DNA of 61,541 nucleotides from contig CAYFSP010000006.1 of NCBI GenBank assembly GCA_964345925.1, positions 1 through 61,541 on the forward strand. The letters run 5' to 3'. The DNA is from Miniphocaeibacter sp964345925 (GTDB taxonomy: Bacteria; Bacillota; Clostridia; Tissierellales; Peptoniphilaceae). The position numbers and the translations under genes were made by a program. This document shows positions 55,576-61,541 of the stretch, in pieces. Each line of letters opens with the position of its first letter. Position 1 is the stretch's first letter. The notes beneath the pieces are model-generated. The model made no database searches. It was not told the origin of the DNA and was given only the letters and a program-made list of their open reading frames with translations.

Positions 55576-56838
55576 ATGAAAGACGAAACAAAATGTTTAC
55601 ATTCGGGATATACTCCTGGTAATGGAGAACCTAGAGTCATTCCCATAGTTCAAAGTACAACTTATGTATATGATTCAACTGAGGAAGTAGCTTCCGTTTT
55701 TGATAAACCAACTAAATCCTTAATATACTCTAGATTTGCTAATCCTACTGTAATGGCTGTTGAAGCTAAAATAGCTGAACTAGAAGGAGGTGTTGGTGCA
55801 ATGTGTACAACTTCTGGACAAGCTGCAATTCTATTTTCAATTCTTAATATTTGTAAAGCAGGCGACAGTTTTGTAGCTGTTAAGGAATTATATGGCGGAG
55901 CTATAAACCTTTTTTCCTATACTTTACCTAAGCTTGGAATTGAATGTATTTACATTGATCAAAATAGTACAGATGAAGAAATACACAAAGCTTTCAAAGA
56001 GAATACTAAAGCCTTCTTTGGTGAAACAATAGCAAATCCTGCTTTATTCGTTTTTGATATTGAAAGATTTGCAAAAATTGCTCATGAACATGGAGTTCCT
56101 TTAATAGTTGATAATACATTTGCTACACCAATACTTTGTAAACCAATAGAATATGGTGCAGATATAGTAATTCATTCAACTAGTAAATATATGGACGGTC
56201 ATGCTATACAAATTGGTGGTGTAATCGTAGATAGTGGTAAATTTAACTGGGCTAATGGAAAATTCCCAGATTTTACCCAACCAGATGAATCTTATCATGG
56301 TATTTCCTATGTGGAAACATATGGTAAGGCTGCTTATATTATAAAGGCAAGAATGCAACTAATGAGAGATTTTGGCGCTTATCCTGCTGCACATTCGGCT
56401 TTTCTTCTTAATTTAGGTTTAGAAACTCTATCTGTTAGAATGAAACAGTACTGCGAAAACGCATTGAAAGTAGCAAAGTATTTAGAAAATTCAAATAAAA
56501 TAGAATCTATAAACTATCCTGGTCTTAAAAATGATAAATCATATAAATTATCTAAAAAATATTTGAAAGGTTCTAGTGGAATTATTTCCGTTGTTGTGAA
56601 AGGTGGAAGGGAAAATGCTATAAAATTCATGGACTCTTTAGAGCTTGCTTCCAACGAAGTTCATGTTGCAGATATTCGTACTTGTGTTTTACACCCTGCT
56701 AGTGAATCCCACCGTCAATTAACAGATGAGCAACTACTAGAAGCTGGAATAAGTCCTGGAACTGTAAGAATTTCCGTTGGACTTGAAAATGTAGATGACA
56801 TTATAGAAGATATAAAAAATGCATTAAATAAAATATAA
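55576..56838 (+). CDS. MetY-like PLP enzyme, copy 2
   Basis: A 420-residue paralogue of the gene at 53976, nearly identical over long stretches (for example KARMQLMRDFG and SNEVHVADIRTCVLHPAS). Differences cluster in YGGAINLFSYTL, the SVKELYGG region and surface positions. The PLP Lys is in HSTSKYMDGHA. The start is ATG 55576; an in-frame GTG at 55567 is part of the ribosome-binding stretch. A tandem duplication kept with its own promoter and box suggests related but different substrates or dosage need. Confidence 0.86.
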   Translation: MKDETKCLHSGYTPGNGEPRVIPIVQSTTYVYDSTEEVASVFDKPTKSLIYSRFANPTVMAVEAKIAELEGGVGAMCTTSGQAAILFSILNICKAGDSFVAVKELYGGAINLFSYTLPKLGIECIYIDQNSTDEEIHKAFKENTKAFFGETIANPALFVFDIERFAKIAHEHGVPLIVDNTFATPILCKPIEYGADIVIHSTSKYMDGHAIQIGGVIVDSGKFNWANGKFPDFTQPDESYHGISYVETYGKAAYIIKARMQLMRDFGAYPAAHSAFLLNLGLETLSVRMKQYCENALKVAKYLENSNKIESINYPGLKNDKSYKLSKKYLKGSSGIISVVVKGGRENAIKFMDSLELASNEVHVADIRTCVLHPASESHRQLTDEQLLEAGISPGTVRISVGLENVDDIIEDIKNALNKI

Positions 56839-56867
56839 AAACAAAGTATTGGAAGTACACAAACAAA

Positions 56868-56894
56868 AAACCTAGATAGAAATTATCTAGGTTT
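56868..56894. terminator. Bidirectional terminator after metY-like copy 2
   Basis: An 11-bp stem AAACCTAGATA/TATCTAGGTTT. On the minus strand it runs into TTTTTT, so it also ends the amidotransferase operon. Confidence 0.82.
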
Positions 56895-57594
56895 ATATAT
56901 TGGAAATAAAATAATCAAATATCTTATAAAACTCCTTATTATGTTGAGGAAATTCAGGATGAAACTGTATACCCATAATAAACTGTTCCTTTGTATATTC
57001 TATTGATTCTATTAAATTATCATAAGAATAGGATGTTGCTTTAAAATCCTTTGCCAATTTTCTAATAGCTTGATGATGAAAAGAATTTACTAAAAGTTCT
57101 TTTCCAAATATATTATACATTCTACTATTTTCTTCTATATTTATTTTATGGTAGTATACTATTCCCTTCTTCTCTCTATCACTATGATTGTCCACTTTTT
57201 CAATTTGAGAATAAATATCCTGATACAGATCTCCACCAAAATATATATTTACTAATTGCATTCCCCTACAAACTGCAAGTATAGGCATATTTCTAGAAAC
57301 GGCTTTATCAAGTAGCTTAATTTCGCTTTCATCTCTAATTGGTCTTACAGACTCTAAATATCTACTATTTCCTTCCTTATAAGTATATGGGGCTATATCC
57401 GAACCACCAACAAGCAATAATCCATCTATCATATCTAAATATTCATCTAATATTTGCTCTTCTACTACTTGAGGCAATATAATTGGAACTCCTCCAGCCT
57501 TTAAAACCATCTCTGAAAATTGATTATTTATTTCATGGTGTAATAACCCATTTCTATTTTCTGTCCAACAAGGTATTCCTATATACTTAGTCAT
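56893..57594 (-). CDS. Class I amidotransferase-like hydrolase (PuuD / peptidase C26 type)
   Basis: A 233-residue gamma-glutamyl-GABA hydrolase-like enzyme. The nucleophile is Cys109 in LAVCRGMQLVN, the catalytic His and Glu are in GIQFHPEF, and LVGGSDIAP supplies the oxyanion side. Family members hydrolyse gamma-glutamyl amide bonds of small metabolites in the cytoplasm. It overlaps by 8 bp the end of a paralogue lacking these residues and is third in an operon led by a PPC-domain protein. The real substrate is not known. Confidence 0.85.
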   Translation of the reverse strand: MTKYIGIPCWTENRNGLLHHEINNQFSEMVLKAGGVPIILPQVVEEQILDEYLDMIDGLLLVGGSDIAPYTYKEGNSRYLESVRPIRDESEIKLLDKAVSRNMPILAVCRGMQLVNIYFGGDLYQDIYSQIEKVDNHSDREKKGIVYYHKINIEENSRMYNIFGKELLVNSFHHQAIRKLAKDFKATSYSYDNLIESIEYTKEQFIMGIQFHPEFPQHNKEFYKIFDYFISNI

Positions 57595-58294
57595 TTTGAA
57601 TACCTACACTTTCTAAAACTTTAGTAAATAATTTTTTTCCAAAATCATCTTCTTCGTTTAATATTTCAAACTGGATTCCCATTAATTTTTCGCCTTCAAT
57701 TACTTCAATGCAGTTATCCTTTGACTTTGCTGATATTTTAAGACCTTTTCCAACTTTGTTTATACATTGGTCATGATTAGAACTTACAATGTCATCTTTT
57801 AGATTCATATATTCATATAGTTTAGAGTATTCGTCAATGTTGATATAATGATAAAGATTTTTACTATCTCTTTTATTTATATGGTAAAGACTATTGGGTA
57901 CTTCCTTTTCAATATTTTGAATTAGATTTCCACCGTGAAATACATTTATAATATGGCTTCCTCTGCCAATGCCTAAGACGAATTTCCCCTTTGACTTAGC
58001 AATTTCTAAATATAATAGTTCCGACTTATCAAGGATAAAATCATATTTTTGTTCTACTATCCTTGGATCCTCTCCGTATAGAAACGGTGAAATATTCTCA
58101 CCATTTGGTATTATAACCATATCCATTTTTTCTATTAATCCATTAATTACTTCTAAATTTTCCGTTATTGGTAAAATAATTGGTAAATGATTCTTCTCTC
58201 TAATTATACTTACTATAGAATCATCTGCTGAAATAAGATTTGCAAAACCACCCTTTATTAAATTACCAATAATTCCTACTTTTATTCTTCTCAT
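57587..58294 (-). CDS. Catalytically inactive paralogue of the PuuD-like hydrolase
   Basis: A 235-residue protein of the same fold. The nucleophile elbow reads LGIGRGSHIIN, with Gly110 where Cys is needed, and the His-Pro-Glu of the active site is replaced (GIQFEILNE). The Gly-rich FHGGNLIQNI is retained. It cannot act as a thiol hydrolase. Overlap with its active neighbour (8 bp) and with the PPC gene (TAATG) suggests co-production, perhaps as a regulatory or heterodimer subunit. Confidence 0.8.
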   Translation of the reverse strand: MRRIKVGIIGNLIKGGFANLISADDSIVSIIREKNHLPIILPITENLEVINGLIEKMDMVIIPNGENISPFLYGEDPRIVEQKYDFILDKSELLYLEIAKSKGKFVLGIGRGSHIINVFHGGNLIQNIEKEVPNSLYHINKRDSKNLYHYINIDEYSKLYEYMNLKDDIVSSNHDQCINKVGKGLKISAKSKDNCIEVIEGEKLMGIQFEILNEEDDFGKKLFTKVLESVGIQND

Positions 58295-58713
58295 TATATC
58301 TCCATTAAATTAAGCCCTATTTCATCACTAAACACTCTACCTATATAATCATCAATTTTCTCTATAATGATCTCTCCTGTTGCAGATATTATAGCTTTAT
58401 TTAAATGACCACCTTTTGCATTACCCTCTTCATCAGCAAAGGTTAAATGAGGATGAATATAGACTTCTCCATCTTTATTTGTAATATTTCCCATTAATGA
58501 TAAAATTTCCAAGTTACCTTTAAATTCATTGGAATAATACTTTTTCTTTTCTACATCAAAATATCCTACTTCAGCATAGTTCACTGCACCAATTCCCGTA
58601 ATAACTCCCAGTTTAACATTATATTCCTTGCATATGTCAACAATGGTGCTAACTACTTCCTCACCTTTTTCAAGTCTTATAATCAAATGAGTTTTACTGT
58701 CTCTTACCTTCAT
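58294..58713 (-). CDS. PPC/DUF296-domain protein
   Basis: A 139-residue single-domain protein of the plants-and-prokaryotes-conserved family. The conserved elements are a GIGAVNYAEVGYFD strand region and the histidine cluster HPHLTFADEEGNAKGGHL, which binds metal in known structures. Bacterial members are trimers of unclear role and lack the AT-hook of plant homologues. It heads a three-gene overlapping operon with two amidotransferase-like proteins. No function beyond the domain can be given. Confidence 0.88.
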   Translation of the reverse strand: MKVRDSKTHLIIRLEKGEEVVSTIVDICKEYNVKLGVITGIGAVNYAEVGYFDVEKKKYYSNEFKGNLEILSLMGNITNKDGEVYIHPHLTFADEEGNAKGGHLNKAIISATGEIIIEKIDDYIGRVFSDEIGLNLMEI

Positions 58714-58738
58714 AGCGACCTCCTTAACAATATATATC

Positions 58739-59278
58739 TTACTTACCCATTACTCCTAATTTAAAATGTGAAATAAAACCTCTTTTGTTTAAATCCAATG
58801 TATTAACCAATGATTTATTTCTTCCTAAAATATAGAATAACGGAATTCCTATTAAGGATACAATAATAAGTTCTGATAACATAATATATGCAGTAGTTAT
58901 AATAAATGTTCCCCTTGTAGCATTTATTATAAATAGTTGTAATCCAATTAATATGCTACAAATTGCTGGCATTGTACTGGCTAAAAAGATATTTTTTACC
59001 CTGCTCATAATAAAAGTTGCTAAGAAAGATGCAAAAGTTCCAACTACAATGTCTAAAGCAGCAAAAGGACTAAATATATTTGCTATAAAACAACCAACTG
59101 TAAGTCCCCAAATATAGTCTCCATTAAAAAATGCTAACAATGTTAGAACCTCTGATATCCTAAACTGTAAGGGTCCGTAAGACAGTCCCGATAAAGGAGG
59201 TATAACCGTAAGTATTGCATACAATGCAGCCAATATACCCTGTCTCATTAAAAATTTCGTATTAAATCTCTTATTCAT
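58739..59278 (-). CDS. queT: QueT family transporter, queuosine-precursor ECF S component
   Basis: A 179-residue membrane protein with five to six helices. It has the QueT opening RQGILAALYAILTVIPPLSGLSYGPLQFRISEVL (residues 12-45) and FNGDYIWGLTVGCFIANIFSP. It imports a queuosine precursor such as preQ1 or queuine with the shared ECF module. A preQ1-I riboswitch in its leader agrees with this. AGGAG precedes the ATG. The queuosine biosynthesis genes themselves are not in the window. Confidence 0.9.
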   Translation of the reverse strand: MNKRFNTKFLMRQGILAALYAILTVIPPLSGLSYGPLQFRISEVLTLLAFFNGDYIWGLTVGCFIANIFSPFAALDIVVGTFASFLATFIMSRVKNIFLASTMPAICSILIGLQLFIINATRGTFIITTAYIMLSELIIVSLIGIPLFYILGRNKSLVNTLDLNKRGFISHFKLGVMGK

Positions 59279-59345
59279 AAAACACTCTCCTAAATAGAAT
59301 TATGTTTATGACATCCATTATAGAATCTACTAGATTCTTCTTAAT

Positions 59346-59393
59346 AAAAACAAAAATAGGAATACCCTCGCCAAAAGACGATATAGGAATTCC
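59346..59393 (-). terminator. Imperfect terminator of the preQ1 riboswitch
   Basis: On the minus strand GGAAT-T-CCT pairs with GGG-T-ATTCC, giving about 8 pairs with a mismatch, followed by TATTTTTGTTTTT. It lies between aptamer and queT. Confidence 0.6.
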
Positions 59394-59400
59394 CATAACA

Positions 59401-59437
59401 TCTTGATTTTTAAAGTGGGTGCCAAGAAACACTTTGC
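59401..59437 (-). promoter_or_regulatory. preQ1 class I riboswitch aptamer
   Basis: The minus strand reads AAAGTG-TTTCTTGGCACC-CACTTT-AAAAATCAAG. P1 is AAAGTG/CACTTT, and CAAG in the tail pairs with CTTG in the loop to form the H-type pseudoknot with an A-rich third strand. The loop TTCTTGGCACCC parallels the preQ1-I consensus TTCTAGCTACACCC. It begins just after the promoter and precedes queT. Confidence 0.85.
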
Positions 59438-59443
59438 GAAGAT

Positions 59444-59472
59444 AATATATCATAATTTCCTTATATAATCAA
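59444..59472 (-). promoter_or_regulatory. Sigma-A promoter of the queT leader
   Basis: Minus-strand TTGATT (59472-59467), 17-bp spacer and TATATT (59449-59444), ending 7 bp before the aptamer. Confidence 0.68.
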
Positions 59473-59523
59473 CAAATCTATGATATAATTTATATAATTT
59501 TTACACAGAAAGAGGTGTTTCTT

Positions 59524-59973
59524 TTGGGGTTTATTAGGGCTATGACAATTGATGATTATGAAGAATCCGTTCATCTTTGGAAAAACACTCCTGGAATGGG
59601 TCTTAGGGGTATAGACGATACATATGAGGGAATAAAATTTTTCTTAGAATATAATCCAGAACTTTCCATTGTCTATGAAGAAGATGGAAAAGTCGAAGGT
59701 ACAATACTATGTGGTTTTGATGGCAAAAGAGCCTATCTTTACCATGTAGCAATTTCTGAAAAAATTAAGGGACAAGCAATAGGAAGGCAGATGATACTTC
59801 ATTTAGAGGATGTGCTTAGAGCAAATAATATTAACGGAATTGCGTTGGTGGCTTTCTGTGAAAACATTGTAGGAAACAGGTTTTGGGATAATTTAGGATA
59901 TCATCCTAGAAAGGATTTATATTACAGGGATAAAAATATAAACCCTAATAACCTATACACTAAAAAGGGATAA
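59524..59973 (+). CDS. GNAT-family N-acetyltransferase
   Basis: About 149 residues with the acetyl-CoA-binding pattern YHVAISEKIKGQAIGRQMI (the Q/RxxGxG/A loop) and the C-terminal CENIVGNRFWDNLGYHPR. The substrate is unknown. I place the start at TTG 59524, because AGAGGTG ends 6 bp upstream. A GTG at 59515 would lie within that ribosome site. It is divergent from queT and ends at a terminator that reaches into the next, convergent gene. Confidence 0.82.
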   Translation: MGFIRAMTIDDYEESVHLWKNTPGMGLRGIDDTYEGIKFFLEYNPELSIVYEEDGKVEGTILCGFDGKRAYLYHVAISEKIKGQAIGRQMILHLEDVLRANNINGIALVAFCENIVGNRFWDNLGYHPRKDLYYRDKNINPNNLYTKKG

Positions 59974-60423
59974 AAAAAGATGCGAATGCATCTTTTTTTT
60001 ATTTTCTACCAATAGACTATTTAATTCTTTTTCCTCTCTTTTACTCAATTGCTTAGCGTAAAAATAAAATGCTATTGTATGAATGATCAATGTTAAAATA
60101 AACACTCCTAAAAACCATTTAGATATAAAATTAAACATCCCATTTGAAATTAACCATATAGATGAAAACCCACCTAATATATTAAGAACCGAAGCTATTA
60201 AAATATTGAATATAGGCTTTAATGTTAAGTAATTCCAAAGCGCATTGTACATTACTCCAAATAGAGATGCCGATATAAGTGAAACACCTATTATATTCCA
60301 AACATATCCAATTGATATACTCTCTAAACCAAGTCTTCGTGAAAATATAGTAAGTAAAAAACTTACCCATATAGTTGTTCCTGTAAATACTTGAAAAAAC
60401 GAATTTCTTAATTGTTTTATCAT
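59953..60423 (-). CDS. DUF3021-like membrane protein
   Basis: A 156-residue protein with four membrane helices and a short charged tail, of the type that accompanies LytTR regulators in Firmicutes. Its ATG overlaps the LytTR stop codon. The last residues (KKKMHSHLFLSLFSV) are read from a terminator hairpin and overlap the GNAT gene by 21 bp. The natural end may be earlier, and an indel in the A-run near 59980 is possible. Such pairs usually regulate their own operon and an exporter. Confidence 0.7.
   Translation of the reverse strand: MIKQLRNSFFQVFTGTTIWVSFLLTIFSRRLGLESISIGYVWNIIGVSLISASLFGVMYNALWNYLTLKPIFNILIASVLNILGGFSSIWLISNGMFNFISKWFLGVFILTLIIHTIAFYFYAKQLSKREEKELNSLLVENKKKMHSHLFLSLFSV
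59972..59999. terminator. Terminator after the GNAT gene
   Basis: A 12-bp stem AAAAAAAGATGC/GCATCTTTTTTT with a GAAT loop and T-run. Confidence 0.85.
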
Positions 60424-60866
60424 AATAATCTCTCCTTGAATTTTTTAATATAATATCTACTTACTAGATAATTTATATCGTTTACTAAAATTACTTCTAA
60501 TCTTGAATTCTCTAAAGCTTTAAACTGCTTTATATGTTCTAAATTAATAATTGTTCCATTGTTAATTTTTATAAAGTCCTTATTCATATTTTTTTCTTCA
60601 AAATTTTTAAGCCGCATATTTAATAAATACATCTTATTATCATATGTTACAATATTACATCTCCTTTCCTCTGACTGTATGGAAACTATATCACTTAATT
60701 TCAGCAATATATTATTCTCTGTTCTTGCATCTATAACATTTATATTTTCACTACTCTTCAGTAATATTCTCTTTATACTGTTCCATTAATGTTTTTTACT
60801 ATGATTTGTAAAAATAATATATTCATTGGAATTTAATTTATCATCAATTCCAAATTTTATCTTCAT
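60420..60866 (-). pseudogene. LytTR-domain regulator with an internal TAA
   Basis: The full frame from ATG 60866 (with GAGGTG upstream) encodes 148 residues, the normal size of single-domain LytTR regulators, but TAA at 60788-60786 interrupts it at codon 27. Before it is KIKFGIDDKLNSNEYIIFT; after it WNSIKRILLK and the intact LytTR domain (SIQSEERRCNIVTY, FIKINNGTIINLEHIKQF). The last 95 residues could still be made from an in-frame TTG at 60707, which has no good ribosome site. It is either a disabled gene, a sequence error or a re-initiating gene. Confidence 0.72.
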
Positions 60867-60904
60867 ATACTCACCTCATATTTCCCTGTTCATTTGATAT
60901 TCTA

Positions 60905-60933
60905 ATAATAAATCATTGTTTTAAACTTTACAA
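60905..60933 (-). promoter_or_regulatory. Promoter of the lytTR-DUF3021 operon
   Basis: Minus-strand TTGTAA (60933-60928), 17-bp spacer and TATTAT (60910-60905), about 40 bp before the LytTR ATG. Confidence 0.55.
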
Positions 60934-60943
60934 TCAAACTGCG

Positions 60944-60974
60944 TTTTGTTACATTTTAAATTTATTTTGTTACA
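60944..60974 (-). promoter_or_regulatory. Direct-repeat pair typical of a LytTR binding site
   Basis: TGTAACAAAA occurs twice on the minus strand, 60974-60965 and 60953-60944, exactly 21 bp apart and just upstream of the -35 box. LytTR proteins bind paired 9-10 bp direct repeats with this helical spacing. Confidence 0.65.
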
Positions 60975-60990
60975 AATAAATATAAAAAAA

Positions 60991-61012
60991 GAGCATATTT
61001 TTTAATATGCTC
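60991..61012 (-). terminator. Terminator of the racemase gene
   Basis: A 9-bp stem GAGCATATT/AATATGCTC followed on the minus strand by TTTTTTT. Confidence 0.82.
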
Positions 61013-61019
61013 TCCCCTA

Positions 61020-61487
61020 TTAAATTAAAGAATTTAATGCAGCTTTGGTTCCATGTATTAAAGTTGTATCATATACGGGAATTTTTAAGTCATTTTGTTT
61101 TATTAATAGTCCAATCTCTGTACATCCTAAAATTACACCATCAATATTTTCAAAGGAATTTATTATACGTAAATATTCTTTTTTAGATTCTTCTAAAACT
61201 TTACCTAAACATAATTCATCATATATGATATTATTTACTATTTCTATATCATCTTCCTTAGGAATTACAACGTTTATTCCTTCTTCCTCTATTTTTTTCT
61301 TATAAAAATCCTGCACCATAGTGTACTTCGTTCCAAGTAGTAGAATCTTTTTTACATTATCCTCTTTTAGTTTTACAGCTGTTGCCTTTGCAATATGGAG
61401 AATTGGAATGGATATATATTCTTCTACAATATTTACAACCTTATGCATTGTATTTGTACATATTACAATAAAGTCAGCTCCAGCATT
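61020..61487 (-). pseudogene. Aspartate/glutamate racemase family protein, 5' end removed by an insertion
   Basis: The C-terminal 155 or so residues of an amino-acid racemase. The first catalytic Cys is in AGADFIVICTNTMHKV and the second in GVILGCTEIGLL, so both active-site halves remain. Reading upstream, coding similarity stops exactly where an insertion-sequence end begins (61488), and the N-terminal domain of about 80 residues is absent. Translation could in principle start at ATG 61448, after the first Cys. It is most likely inactive. Confidence 0.75.
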
Positions 61488-61541
61488 TGTACTGACCCCA
61501 AAAAGTTGGACAAATAATTAAGCTGTTAATAAGGACGAAGT
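61488..61541. mobile_element. End of an IS3-family (IS150-like) insertion sequence, truncated by the window
   Basis: The window ends in TGTACTGACCCCAAAAAGTT then GGACAAA. This resembles the terminal inverted repeat of IS150-group elements, which start TGTACTGCACCC and continue to GTTGGAC. The transposase genes would lie beyond the edge. Its first base abuts the broken racemase. Confidence 0.65.

Noticed and set aside
59271..59453. A 60-codon leftward open frame overlapping the start of queT
   Set aside because: It covers the preQ1 riboswitch and its terminator, has no family resemblance and overlaps the real queT start. I treat it as chance.

Overview
The window is about 61.5 kb of AT-rich DNA from a low-GC, Gram-positive-type anaerobe. 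The best fit is a Clostridia/Tissierellia-like amino-acid fermenter. I base this on A/T-heavy codon use, strong AGGAGG ribosome sites, TTG and GTG starts, a complete selenium-dependent glycine reductase operon, and lipoprotein and MATE/ABC/two-component families typical of Firmicutes. No species can be named from the sequence. A 100-N scaffold gap and an insertion-sequence end at the right edge show that this is a draft contig.

Layout. (1) 1-7 kb: an FAD oxidoreductase, a small alarmone synthetase in an overlapping operon with a two-component system, a MATE exporter and a CapA-like lipoprotein. (2) 7-15 kb: central metabolism and transport, with pyruvate carboxylase, an MgtE magnesium channel, fumarase C and an alanine/glycine:sodium symporter. 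mgtE and fumC have near-twin promoters. (3) 15.3-26.9 kb: the selenium and glycine region. selA, selB and tRNA-Sec (selC) lie on the minus strand. Divergently, behind a sigma-A promoter and a glycine riboswitch with terminator, runs grdX-trxB-trxA-grdE-grdA-grdB-grdC-grdD. grdA and grdB each contain an in-frame UGA for selenocysteine. Together these genes can insert selenocysteine (selD is not in the window) and reduce glycine to acetyl phosphate with electrons from the TrxB/TrxA pair. The neighbouring symporter may supply glycine.

(4) 27-31 kb: a trehalose locus with an intact TreR-like regulator, while the PTS permease and phosphotrehalase genes carry one nonsense codon and two frameshifts in A-runs. 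(5) 31-38.6 kb: ApbE, an HtrA protease, ComF, RecD2, MurA and an ECF S component. HtrA has an apparent 25-codon tail beyond a TAG. (6) 38.6-43.2 kb: two-component regulator, sensor (interrupted by the N gap) and an ABC exporter. (7) 43.3-52.2 kb: a xylose regulon (LacI-type regulator, XylFGH transporter, XylA, XylB) divergent from an aldose epimerase, with two matching palindromic operators. (8) 52.3-56.8 kb: a small membrane-anchored protein, a LysR regulator and two tandem MetY-like genes sharing a LysR-type box. (9) 56.9-61.5 kb: a PPC-domain protein with two class-I amidotransferase-like proteins (one lacking its catalytic residues), a QueT transporter behind a preQ1-I riboswitch, a GNAT acetyltransferase, a LytTR/DUF3021 pair with a nonsense codon in lytTR, and a racemase cut by an IS3-family-like end.

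I see no CRISPR array, rRNA, prophage or clear new defence system. The most interesting points are the recoding and regulatory signals in the selenium region, the inactive amidotransferase paralogue, the LysR box set, the mirrored murA/ECF promoters, and the recurring stop codons and A-run frameshifts, which may be either gene decay or assembly error.
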